Assembly (NCBI GenBank): GCA_017399515.1
Contig: JAFQBZ010000160.1
Location: 1-6,837 of the forward strand
DNA: 6,837 nt
Direction: 5' to 3'
Source of the DNA: Clostridia bacterium
GTDB lineage: Bacteria > Bacillota > Clostridia > Christensenellales > UBA1242
In this document: positions 1 to 5,883 of the stretch, one piece after another
How the letters are laid out: every line of letters begins with the position of its first letter
Position numbering within the stretch: the stretch's first letter is position 1
Made by a program: the position numbers and the translations under genes
Notes under the pieces: generated by a model
Told to the model about the DNA's origin: nothing
Seen by the model: the letters and a program-made list of their open reading frames with translations, nothing else
Databases searched by the model: none

Positions 1-1512
1 AATAACCGTGCCGGTTCTGCTAATTTCAAAGAACGCAATTTCTTTTTCTTTCAAAAGTTTTGCGTTTCCAACAAGAACTTCTTGCATAAAAATGCTTGCA
101 CTAACACCTTTTCCTGCGATTTCAGTATAGTCACTTATCCATGCAGTATTGATGTCTTTCTTTGTTTTTTCTTTATAAAATCTAACAACCGAATTTGCAA
201 TTCTGTGATTTGAGAAAGATTCAGCATAAGCAATGGTTTCTAAAACTTCATCTTCACTGTGACCGTTGAGTGCCACAATTTCAGTCACTTCAAAGTCACC
301 ACTTGTAAGCGTTCCGGTTTTGTCAAAAATGACAGCATTTGCTCTTGCAAGCGCTTCAATGTAATTTGCCCCCTTAACCAAAACACCAATCCTTGCAAAT
401 GAACCGATGCCTGCAAAATAAGTGAGAGGCACTGAAATAACAAGTGCACAAGGGCAAGACACAACCAAGAAACTCAAGGCTCTGTAAGCATAAGTCACAA
501 AGTTTGAGTATCCGCTAAATATTGGTGGAATAAACATAATTATAAGTGCAAGCACCATAACAGTTGGAGTGTACCACCTTGAAAACTTTGAAATAAACTT
601 TTCAGATTTTGCTTTTGTTTCGGTTGCCTTTTCAACCATATCAACAATTTTTGAAACAGTGCTATCTTTCTCAAGTTTAGTAACTTCCACAAGAAGCACT
701 CCAGCACCATTGATTGAACCAGACAAAACCTCATCATTCACTTGAACAATTCTCTCTTTTGTTTCACCTGTCAAGGCTGACATATTAAGGTTTGATGTGC
801 CATCTAAAACAATGCCATCAAGAGGAATTCTTTCCCCTGGCTTAACTCTTATCAAATCACCAACAGAAACTTCTGCAAGTGTAACTTTTTGTTCTTCATC
901 ACCTTGAACAAGGTTTGCATAAGGCTGCTTAATTTCAAGAAGTGATTTTATTGTTTTTCTTGATTTTGAAACGGCAAGTTCTTCTAAAATCTCTCCTATT
1001 CCAAAAAGAAGCATAACCGCAATTGCTTCAATGAACTCTTGAATAACAAACGCACCAAGAGATGCCACCGCCATTAAAAAGTTTTCATCAAACACCTTGC
1101 CTTTTAAAATGTTCTTACCCGCCTTGATTAAAACCTTATAAGACACAAGCACATAATCAAGTGCAAAAATTACAACTTTAAGCCAAAACACAGGAATAAA
1201 CAAATTCAAAATTAAAACAACTGAGGCAACAGAAAGTTTGATTATATTAAATTTTCGTTCTCTTTTTTCTTTTTCAATAATATCTTCATCGCTGATATAT
1301 TCTGCAATTTCAATTGAATGGTCAAAATCATTGATTGCCATTTTAACTTCAGTTAGCACTTCTGCTTGATTTTCTCTTTCTATTTCAAGTTTTAAAACTT
1401 TTGTTACAAAACTAATTTCAGCAGTCACACCAACTATTGCGTTTAATTTTTGTTCTAACGCCAATGCACAACCAGCACAATGAATTTTTAAGAGTTTGAA
1501 TTTATACTGCAT
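1..1512 (-). CDS. Heavy-metal-translocating P1B-type ATPase, CadA/ZntA-like (C-terminus beyond window)
   Basis: Membrane pump that probably exports Zn2+/Cd2+/Pb2+ using ATP. I translated all 504 codons in frame without a stop. Visible in order: an N-terminal heavy-metal-associated domain with HCAGC (Cys12, Cys15); membrane segments at about 92-125 and 145-175; an actuator domain with the TGE loop (248-250); a membrane pair at about 317-362 carrying the CPC metal site (353-355, followed by ALVISVPL, typical of the Zn/Cd branch); and the phosphorylation motif DKTGT (Asp397). The nucleotide-domain HP motif reads SNHRIA (His436-Arg437), so the usual Pro is Arg. The open frame runs off the window before the GDGxND hinge, so roughly the last fifth is missing. 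The ATG at 1510-1512 has an AAAGGAGAG ribosome site that abuts the rlmH stop 10 bp upstream, so it is probably co-transcribed with rlmH. Zn/Cd specificity is inferred from CPC context; the P1B assignment is secure. Confidence 0.93.
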   Translation of the reverse strand, partial: MQYKFKLLKIHCAGCALALEQKLNAIVGVTAEISFVTKVLKLEIERENQAEVLTEVKMAINDFDHSIEIAEYISDEDIIEKEKRERKFNIIKLSVASVVLILNLFIPVFWLKVVIFALDYVLVSYKVLIKAGKNILKGKVFDENFLMAVASLGAFVIQEFIEAIAVMLLFGIGEILEELAVSKSRKTIKSLLEIKQPYANLVQGDEEQKVTLAEVSVGDLIRVKPGERIPLDGIVLDGTSNLNMSALTGETKERIVQVNDEVLSGSINGAGVLLVEVTKLEKDSTVSKIVDMVEKATETKAKSEKFISKFSRWYTPTVMVLALIIMFIPPIFSGYSNFVTYAYRALSFLVVSCPCALVISVPLTYFAGIGSFARIGVLVKGANYIEALARANAVIFDKTGTLTSGDFEVTEIVALNGHSEDEVLETIAYAESFSNHRIANSVVRFYKEKTKKDINTAWISDYTEIAGKGVSASIFMQEVLVGNAKLLKEKEIAFFEISRTGTVI

Positions 1513-1522
1513 AAACTCTCCT

Positions 1523-1981
1523 TTATTTATGATATGGAAGCCCTGCGATTATTGCAAAAGCACGATAAATTTGTTCTGCAAGCACCACACGGAACAATTG
1601 ATGAGGATATGTGATTTTGCCAAAAGATAAAACAAGTTTTGAAGCCTTAATCACATCATTTGAAAGCCCATTTGAGCCACCAATAACAAAAGAAATTTCA
1701 CTCACCCCTGAAACTTGATTAGTCTTTATAAATTCAGCAATTTCAGGGCTTTCAAGCATTTTTCCTCTTGCATCAAGTGACACAATTACACCAGAGCATT
1801 TTTCTAAAATAAGTTTACCTTCTGCTTCCGATTTTTTGTCTAAATTGTCAATTTTAGATGCTTCATCAACCTCAATGATGTTAAATGAACAAAATCTCGA
1901 CAATCGTTTTGCATACTCTGCAATCGCATCAGTGAAATACTTTTCTTTAATTTTTCCTACACAAACAATATTAACTTTCAT
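1523..1981 (-). CDS. rlmH: 23S rRNA (pseudouridine1915-N3)-methyltransferase RlmH
   Basis: RlmH is a small SPOUT-class enzyme that uses S-adenosylmethionine to methylate pseudouridine 1915 in helix 69 of 23S rRNA on assembled 70S ribosomes. The 152-residue product is close to the family's usual 155-160. It shows the SPOUT knot features: a hydrophobic N-terminal strand (MKVNIVCVGKIKEKY), the SAM-binding loop FVIGGSNGLS (about 98-107), and the conserved tail HQLFRVVLAEQIYRA followed by GLPYHK at the extreme C-terminus. No Shine-Dalgarno sequence lies in the 25 bases before the ATG, and a good -10 box sits only 6 bases upstream, suggesting a leaderless mRNA. The stop codon overlaps the ribosome-binding region of the metal ATPase gene 10 bp downstream. 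The pairing with that ATPase looks like chance co-transcription rather than shared function. Confidence 0.95.
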   Translation of the reverse strand: MKVNIVCVGKIKEKYFTDAIAEYAKRLSRFCSFNIIEVDEASKIDNLDKKSEAEGKLILEKCSGVIVSLDARGKMLESPEIAEFIKTNQVSGVSEISFVIGGSNGLSNDVIKASKLVLSFGKITYPHQLFRVVLAEQIYRAFAIIAGLPYHK

Positions 1982-1987
1982 ACTAAT

Positions 1988-2016
1988 AATATAATATATT
2001 CAAAGGATAATTGCAA
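1988..2016 (-). promoter_or_regulatory. Predicted rlmH promoter abutting the start codon
   Basis: Read on the minus strand: TTGCAA (2011-2016, 4 of 6 matches to the -35 consensus), a 17-base spacer, then TATATT (1988-1993, 5 of 6 matches to the -10 consensus). The -10 box ends 6 bases before the rlmH ATG, so transcription would begin at or next to the A of the start codon. The surrounding DNA is very AT-rich, so chance matches are likely and the -35 is weak. Confidence 0.45.
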
Positions 2017-2040
2017 TTATTTATCAAATTTTAAGCACAT

Positions 2041-2134
2041 AAAAACCTTACCGCCGTGAAACTGCCCCTTGTTTCACTTCCAAACTATATGTTTGCAGAA
2101 ATAACTTCTGCAGACATATAGTTAACGGTAAGGT
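2041..2134 (-). terminator. Three-branched inverted-repeat structure with T run, probable terminator of the 189-aa gene
   Basis: An outer 9-bp stem pairs accttaccg (2045-2053) with cggtaaggt (2126-2134). Inside it are two hairpins. One has perfect 7-bp arms, gtgaaac (2056-2062) and gtttcac (2071-2077), with an 8-base loop. The other has 18-bp arms (2083-2100 and 2106-2123) with one mismatch and a 5-base loop. The linkers are only 2, 5 and 2 bases, so the fold is a compact three-way junction. On the minus strand the outer stem is followed by about five T residues, which suits termination after the 189-aa gene. The gene's final codons and its TAG stop lie inside the large hairpin. It could instead be a small palindromic mobile element; no second copy is in the window. 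Confidence 0.6.
2083..2123. repeat. 18-bp near-perfect inverted repeat (large hairpin of the three-way structure)
   Basis: The left arm 2083-2100 and right arm 2106-2123 are reverse complements except at one position, which would be a G-T/G-U wobble on one strand. The loop is ataac (2101-2105). It spans the last 13 codons and the TAG stop of the 189-aa gene, so the two arms encode part of its C-terminus. An arm this long is more than a terminator needs. Confidence 0.85.
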
Positions 2135-2654
2135 CATATTTTAAATGTGGTTTAAAATTTTCAGTGTCAGTCACAACATACACAAATTCAAGTTCAAAAC
2201 TGTCACATTCACCAGCCGAAATCACTTTTGACGATGTTTCTTCTTTGCACTCTAATTTATAAAATGAAGCATATTCACCAATATCATAACTTCCTTCAAA
2301 CGCTGAGGTGTGAATAGTTTTTGAAGAATCAGTTTCATTATTCACAAACACCTTCAAATTCAATGTGAACATTGTGATTTCACCAACAATCTTTTTTGTT
2401 TTTGAAACTGTTTGTTCGTTTATAAAAAATTCAACAGTTGATGCATTTTCAAGAGTTTGATTGTTGTCATTAGATGGTTTTGAAATATCAGTCGAACCAG
2501 CATTTGTTTCATAGTTTTTGTTGACATGAACAGAACTGCCACTTGGGTCACCACTAAATTTTATTGTTGGAACAATAATAATTGCACAAATTATTATCAT
2601 TGAAATAGACATAATTAAAACTTTAAAAGCAAATGATAATTTTTCTTTTTTCAT
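2085..2654 (-). CDS. Membrane-anchored extracytoplasmic protein of unknown function
   Basis: I do not recognise the family. The 189-residue product has a short lysine-rich N-terminus (MKKEK), one hydrophobic segment at about 10-32, then a Ser/Asn/Thr/Gly-rich linker (about 34-70) and a compact domain (about 72-185) rich in alternating beta-strand-like residues. This suggests a membrane anchor with an outward-facing beta domain. Cys136 and Cys150 could form a disulfide. The pattern LNLKVFVNNETDSSKTIHTSAF, then SAGECDSFELEF, resembles in layout the Ig-like DUF4352-type domains of Gram-positive surface proteins, but this is a weak structural analogy. There is no lipobox (the residue run before Cys23 is MIII). 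The ATG at 2652-2654 has GAGAGG 8 bases upstream. It appears monocistronic, with its own promoter upstream and the three-branched structure at its end, between htpG and rlmH. Confidence 0.72.
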   Translation of the reverse strand: MKKEKLSFAFKVLIMSISMIIICAIIIVPTIKFSGDPSGSSVHVNKNYETNAGSTDISKPSNDNNQTLENASTVEFFINEQTVSKTKKIVGEITMFTLNLKVFVNNETDSSKTIHTSAFEGSYDIGEYASFYKLECKEETSSKVISAGECDSFELEFVYVVTDTENFKPHLKYDLTVNYMSAEVISANI

Positions 2655-2729
2655 TAGTAAAACCTCTCTAGTAAATTATTGTGAATGTTGTGTTTTTTTG
2701 CTAAATACTAAAAAAACAACAACCCAAAA

Positions 2730-2759
2730 ATAATATCACAAAGAGCATAAAATAGTCAA
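2730..2759 (-). promoter_or_regulatory. Predicted promoter of the 189-aa membrane protein gene
   Basis: On the minus strand: TTGACT (2754-2759), an 18-base spacer and TATTAT (2730-2735), each 5 of 6 to consensus. Transcription would start near 2723, giving a leader of about 70 bases before the ATG at 2654. Two further TTGACA hexamers lie upstream (2812-2817 and 2796-2801) but lack a convincing -10 at the right distance. Confidence 0.5.
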
Positions 2760-2831
2760 AATTTTTAAATGATTTTTTTAATTTTGTATACCTAATGTCA
2801 AAAGGCAAATTTGTCAAGCAATTTGAATAAA

Positions 2832-2862
2832 AAAAGACAGATTTTTATGCAATCTGTCTTTT
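2832..2862 (-). terminator. Intrinsic terminator of htpG
   Basis: Perfect 11-bp arms, aaaagacagat (2832-2842) and atctgtctttt (2852-2862), with a 9-base loop, start 10 bases past the htpG TAA stop. On the minus strand the stem is followed by a T-rich run. No plus-strand gene ends here, so it serves htpG and separates it from the next minus-strand gene. Confidence 0.85.
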
Positions 2863-2871
2863 ATTTCTCCG

Positions 2872-4746
2872 TTATTCAGCGATATATTTTGAAACTAAAG
2901 AAACAAATCTTTCCATATCTTCAATTTCAATGCCTTCAATGAGTTTTGCTTCATCTAAAAGCACAAGTGCAATGTCTTTTGCTGCATCTTTGTCAGTTTC
3001 AAACAATGATTTAACTTTTTGATAAATCTTGTGTTCAGCATTAATTTCAAGAATCTTCTTTGCTCTAACATCTTGTGCACCATCAGTTTTTGGCATTGCT
3101 TTGAACACTTTTTCCATTTCAAGTGAAACTTCGCCTTCTGTTGATAAACACACAGGGTGAGTTCCAAGTTTTTTAGAAAGTTTAACATCAAAAACTTCAC
3201 CTTCAAGTGCAGTTTTAATAAACTCTAAAACTGGCTTATCTTCTTCAAGTGTTTCTTCAGTTGCACTTTCAATTCCAGTGTTTCCATCAGTAACATTCTT
3301 GAATTCTTTGCCATCATATTGAGCAACATATTTAATTGCAAACTCGTCAACATTATCAGTCATGCACAAAACATCATAGCCTGAATTTAAAATCTTTTCA
3401 GTTTGTGGCATTTTCTTAACTGACAAAAGTGAACTGCCTGTTGCGTAGTATATATATTTTTGACCTTCAGGCATTGCAGCAACATAATCTTTAAAAGTGA
3501 TAAGTTTATCTTGTTTTGCAGAATAGAACATAACAAGGTCTTGAAGTTTGTCTTTATCCATTCCCCAATTGTTATAAATTCCCACTTTAAGTTGCAAACC
3601 AAAGTTGTTATAAAACTCTTCATAGCGTGGTCTGTCATTTTCAAGCATATCTTGAAGTTCTTTTCTAATTTGCTTTTCAATGTTTGAGGCAATTTTTCTA
3701 AGCCCTCTATCTTGTTGAACGGTTTCACGTGAAATGTTAAGTGAAAGTTCACAGTCAACCAAACCTTGAATGAATCCAAAATATTCAGGAATAAGGTCTC
3801 TGCACTTATCCATGATAAGCACGCCATTTGAATAAAGTTTTAAGCCTCTTTCAAAATATTTTGAGAAATATGCTTCAGGACATTTTTTTGGAATGTAAAT
3901 AAGCGCTTTATAATCAATCAAACCTTCAACTTGATAATGCATATGCATAAATGGGTCTTGGAAGTCATAGAACATATCTTTATAGAACTTGTTATAGTCT
4001 TCATCAGAAAGGTCTGCTTTTGACTTTCTCCACATAGGAATCATTGAGTTGATTGTTTCCCACTCTTTGATTGTTTTAATTTTTTTGCCTTCACCATCAA
4101 CAGAATCATCTGGTGCAGGAACTTCGTTTTCAATTTTGATTGGATAACGAATATAGTCACTGTAACGCTTGATAAGTTCACGAAGTTTGTAATATTCAAG
4201 ATATTCAGTGTATCTTTCATCTTCGGTGTCAGCCTTAATGTAAATTCTTATCTCAGTTCCATTAGTTTCTTTTTTTGCAGGTTTAACTTCATAGCCTTCA
4301 GCACCAGCACTCACCCACATATTAGCCTCAGTTGAACCATATGCCTTTGACAACACTTCAACTTTTTCGCCAATCATAAACACTGAATAGAAACCAACAC
4401 CAAATTGACCAATAATGTCAATATCTTCTTTCTTTGCATTGTCGTTTTTAAATGCAAGCGAACCACTTTTTGCAATAGTTCCAAGATTGTTTTCAAGTTC
4501 TTCAGCAGTCATACCAATTCCGTTATCAGAAATTGTTAAAATTCGATTTTCTTTATCTGCTGAAATTTTTATTTCAAAATCACCACGATTAAGCCCAATA
4601 TTTTCAGACAAACTTTTATAATAAAGTTTATCAATTGCGTCTGAACCGTTCGAAATAAGTTCTCTTAAAAAGATTTCTTTGTTGGTATAAATTGAGTTAA
4701 TCATTAAATCTAAAATTCTTTTTGATTCAGTTTTAAAATTCTTCAT
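2872..4746 (-). CDS. htpG: Molecular chaperone HtpG (bacterial Hsp90)
   Basis: HtpG is the cytosolic Hsp90 homodimer that refolds and remodels client proteins using ATP, usually together with DnaK. The 624-residue product matches the family length. The N-terminal GHKL ATPase domain shows RELISNGSDAIDKL with the catalytic Glu29 and Mg-binding Asn33, DNGIGM (Asp74), and the glycine lid motif GQFGVG (113-118). The middle domain carries NISRE with the conserved ATP-contacting Arg340, and the C-terminal dimerization domain is complete, without the eukaryotic MEEVD tail. I chose the ATG at 4744-4746 because AGGAG sits 5-6 bases upstream and the protein then begins MKNFKTESKRIL, like known HtpG. An in-frame TTG at 4762-4764 would place that ribosome site inside the gene. 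It has its own promoter, a CIRCE-like operator and a terminator, so it is a single-gene heat-shock unit. All 15 prolines use CCA or CCT. Confidence 0.97.
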   Translation of the reverse strand: MKNFKTESKRILDLMINSIYTNKEIFLRELISNGSDAIDKLYYKSLSENIGLNRGDFEIKISADKENRILTISDNGIGMTAEELENNLGTIAKSGSLAFKNDNAKKEDIDIIGQFGVGFYSVFMIGEKVEVLSKAYGSTEANMWVSAGAEGYEVKPAKKETNGTEIRIYIKADTEDERYTEYLEYYKLRELIKRYSDYIRYPIKIENEVPAPDDSVDGEGKKIKTIKEWETINSMIPMWRKSKADLSDEDYNKFYKDMFYDFQDPFMHMHYQVEGLIDYKALIYIPKKCPEAYFSKYFERGLKLYSNGVLIMDKCRDLIPEYFGFIQGLVDCELSLNISRETVQQDRGLRKIASNIEKQIRKELQDMLENDRPRYEEFYNNFGLQLKVGIYNNWGMDKDKLQDLVMFYSAKQDKLITFKDYVAAMPEGQKYIYYATGSSLLSVKKMPQTEKILNSGYDVLCMTDNVDEFAIKYVAQYDGKEFKNVTDGNTGIESATEETLEEDKPVLEFIKTALEGEVFDVKLSKKLGTHPVCLSTEGEVSLEMEKVFKAMPKTDGAQDVRAKKILEINAEHKIYQKVKSLFETDKDAAKDIALVLLDEAKLIEGIEIEDMERFVSLVSKYIAE

Positions 4747-4773
4747 AAATGCTCCTATAATCAAAGTTTAATT

Positions 4774-4800
4774 TTAGCACTCTTTATGTGCAACTGCTAA
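4774..4800 (-). promoter_or_regulatory. Degenerate CIRCE operator (HrcA binding site) of htpG
   Basis: CIRCE is the HrcA repressor site TTAGCACTC-N9-GAGTGCTAA. Here the plus strand reads TTAGCACTC (4774-4782), a 9-base spacer, then AACTGCTAA (4792-4800). One half is perfect, the other has two mismatches, and the 27-bp length and spacing are exact. It starts 1 base past the htpG -10 box and so covers the expected start of transcription, the usual position for HrcA control. Whether HrcA binds the imperfect half is not known. Confidence 0.82.
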
Positions 4801-4801
4801 C

Positions 4802-4830
4802 ACTATAATACCAAAAAAAAATATTGTCAA
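4802..4830 (-). promoter_or_regulatory. Predicted sigma-A-type promoter of htpG
   Basis: On the minus strand: TTGACA (4825-4830, perfect -35), a 17-base spacer, TATAGT (4802-4807, 5 of 6 matches to the -10). The CIRCE operator follows immediately. The -35 lies in the 3' arm and T run region of the upstream gene's terminator, so the two signals share bases. Confidence 0.8.
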
Positions 4831-4850
4831 CTAACTAGTGACAATATTTT
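4813..4850 (-). terminator. Intrinsic terminator of the M16 peptidase gene, overlapping the htpG -35
   Basis: Perfect 12-bp arms, aaaatattgtca (4818-4829) and tgacaatatttt (4839-4850), with a 9-base loop, lie 32 bases past the peptidase TAG stop. On the minus strand the second arm runs straight into a long T tract (to 4813). The stem is AT-rich, but the arm length and T tract make it convincing. Confidence 0.82.
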
Positions 4851-4882
4851 GTAACATTTAACTTTCATTTTTATAAATTTGT

Positions 4883-5752
4883 CTAAAATTGTTTAAGGTC
4901 TTCTTTGTTTAACTTTTTGCCAACAGCAACAACATTAAACATTTCTTCATTTGCAATCGCTTTTGCAAACTCATTAACATCTTCAAGTGAAACATTTTCA
5001 ATTTGAGCCTTTCTCTCTTCAAGGGTTTTGCATCTTTCAAACAAATGCATCATTGAACCATTTGCTTCAGCAATGTCTGCATTTGTTTCAGTGCTATATT
5101 CAAGCACAGATTTTTTCAAGTTTTTAACTCTTTCAAATTCTTCTTCTGTCACACCTTTTTCGGCAAGTTCTTTTATGATTCGCTTTATTTCAAAAATTGC
5201 CTTTTTTACATTTTTAGGACGAGTTCCAAGCATAATAAATATTCCGCCGGTAACACTCACCATATCTGAAAACGCATAAACTGTGTAAACAAGCCCAAGT
5301 TCTTCACGAATAATTTTATAAAGCCTTGAATTTTGAGAATTTCCCAATATGCTTGAATAAAGGTCAGCAATATACTTTTTATCATTCACCGCTGAAACAG
5401 ATTTAATATGCACGCAAACATTTGCTTGATTGTCATCTCTTTCAACAACATCATATTTATTAATAATATTTGGAACAATTTCAACTTTATTAACTTTATA
5501 AGGCTCATTCTTTTTATTAAATGCTGAAACAAAGTATTTTTGAACAATTCTGTCAAGTTCTTCAAAATCAATGTTTCCAACTACTGAAATAATACAATTA
5601 TTTGCTGTGTAGTGCTTATTTTTATAAGATAGCAATTCTTCTCTTGAAACATTTGAAATAATTTCTTCTGCAGAAATCTGGGGTGCCAGACCGTTTTCTG
5701 TATATTTAGAAGCAATTGTGCCGCCGGTGGCAATTAATAATATATGTTTCAT
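4883..5752 (-). CDS. Chimeric ORF: asparaginase N-terminus joined to the C-terminal half of an M16-family peptidase
   Basis: The 289-residue frame has two unrelated parts. Residues 1 to about 28-32 are the start of a type I L-asparaginase (LLIATGGTIAS, then TENGLAPQISAEE). Residues about 34-289 are the C-terminal half of an M16 zinc peptidase of the YmxG/processing-peptidase type: SREELLSYKNKHYT, NNCIISVVGNID, and the substrate-tail-binding motif SRLYKIIREELGLVYTVYA (Arg143, Tyr156), ending naturally after NVVAVGKKL. The N-terminal M16 half, which carries the HxxEH zinc site, is absent, so this product cannot be an active protease; it is also far too short to be an asparaginase. Codon use matches htpG in the M16 part only (its three prolines avoid CCG/CCC). 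The gene ends at an intrinsic terminator before htpG. I infer an assembly chimera or recombination; treat the whole-length protein as doubtful. Confidence 0.85.
   Translation of the reverse strand: MKHILLIATGGTIASKYTENGLAPQISAEEIISNVSREELLSYKNKHYTANNCIISVVGNIDFEELDRIVQKYFVSAFNKKNEPYKVNKVEIVPNIINKYDVVERDDNQANVCVHIKSVSAVNDKKYIADLYSSILGNSQNSRLYKIIREELGLVYTVYAFSDMVSVTGGIFIMLGTRPKNVKKAIFEIKRIIKELAEKGVTEEEFERVKNLKKSVLEYSTETNADIAEANGSMMHLFERCKTLEERKAQIENVSLEDVNEFAKAIANEEMFNVVAVGKKLNKEDLKQF
5651..5671. other. Chimera breakpoint between two source genomes
   Basis: Homology switches here from asparaginase (right) to M16 peptidase (left). The codons in this interval read A-E-E-I-I-S-N on the minus strand. 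Asparaginases have AEE(I/L)(I/L)S after GLAP, and M16 peptidases have a similar acidic-hydrophobic stretch just before the S-x-E-D/E-L-x-x-Y segment. A short identical stretch such as GAAGAAATTATTTC could therefore have occurred in both parents and served as the crossover or as an assembler overlap. The exact base cannot be fixed without the parent sequences. Confidence 0.75.
5657..5752 (-). pseudogene. 5' fragment of a type I L-asparaginase gene
   Basis: About the first 32 codons of an enzyme that hydrolyses L-asparagine to aspartate and ammonia. The signature ATGGTIAS includes the family's nucleophilic threonine (Thr12), and TENGLAP follows at the usual place. The rest of the roughly 330-residue enzyme, including its second active-site motif, is missing because the frame switches to a peptidase. 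GGC for glycine, CCC for proline and CTG for leucine fit the neighbouring nadA rather than the genes to the left. A GGAAAGG ribosome site lies 12 bases upstream, somewhat far, and a good promoter precedes it. Confidence 0.85.
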
Positions 5753-5790
5753 AAATATGTTTTACCTTTCCGTAAAATACTCTATAGGTC

Positions 5791-5820
5791 AGTATATCAA
5801 TCGAGTCTTAAATGCGTCAA
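5791..5820 (-). promoter_or_regulatory. Predicted promoter of the asparaginase fragment
   Basis: On the minus strand: TTGACG (5815-5820, 5 of 6), an 18-base spacer, TATACT (5791-5796, 5 of 6). The expected start is near 5784, about 32 bases before the ATG. It is divergent from the nadA promoter, with 34 bases between the two -35 boxes. Confidence 0.6.
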
Positions 5821-5844
5821 GAACATATTTTGAAGAAATGCAAT

Positions 5845-5854
5845 GACAGCTGTC
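5845..5854. promoter_or_regulatory. Perfect palindrome next to the nadA -35, candidate operator
   Basis: gacagctgtc is a 10-bp perfect palindrome directly abutting the nadA -35 box, and the half site is partly repeated as TTGTCA. In Bacillota, the nicotinate-responsive repressor NiaR (YrxA) controls nad biosynthesis genes through TGACA/TGTC-type palindromic sites, so NiaR is a reasonable candidate. This is inference from position and half-site resemblance only. Confidence 0.35.
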
Positions 5855-5883
5855 TTGTCAACTGTAAACGAATGTGCTATACT
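5855..5883 (+). promoter_or_regulatory. Predicted nadA promoter
   Basis: TTGTCA (5855-5860, 5 of 6), a 17-base spacer, TATACT (5878-5883, 5 of 6). Transcription would start near 5890, about 40 bases before the nadA ATG. A 6-bp inverted repeat, gtaaac (5864-5869) and gtttac (5891-5896), flanks the -10 box and could be a second control site or chance. Confidence 0.7.

Noticed and set aside
2045..2134. Integron attC site
   Set aside because: The folded shape is suggestive, but the outer arms lack the RYYYAAC/GTTRRRY core sites, and there is no integrase or cassette array in the window.
2085..2654. Lipoprotein signal peptide in the 189-aa protein
   Set aside because: Cys23 sits in the middle of the hydrophobic run without the L-(A/S)-(G/A)-C lipobox, so a plain membrane anchor is more likely.
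2955..3827. Antisense and same-strand alternate-frame open frames inside htpG
   Set aside because: They have no family resemblance or ribosome site, and they lie wholly within a strongly conserved gene; they are by-products of AT-rich coding sequence.
4762..4764. In-frame TTG as the htpG start
   Set aside because: It would put the AGGAG ribosome site inside the gene and add MIIGAF, which HtpG proteins lack; the ATG at 4744-4746 is correctly spaced.
5028..5580. Short open frames overlapping the M16 peptidase half
   Set aside because: Their translations show no recognisable motif, while the peptidase frame shows clear family motifs throughout.
4883..5752. A novel asparaginase-protease fusion enzyme
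   Set aside because: Both parts lack their catalytic core (no second asparaginase motif, no HxxEH zinc site), and composition changes at the join, so a chimera is far more likely than a working fusion.
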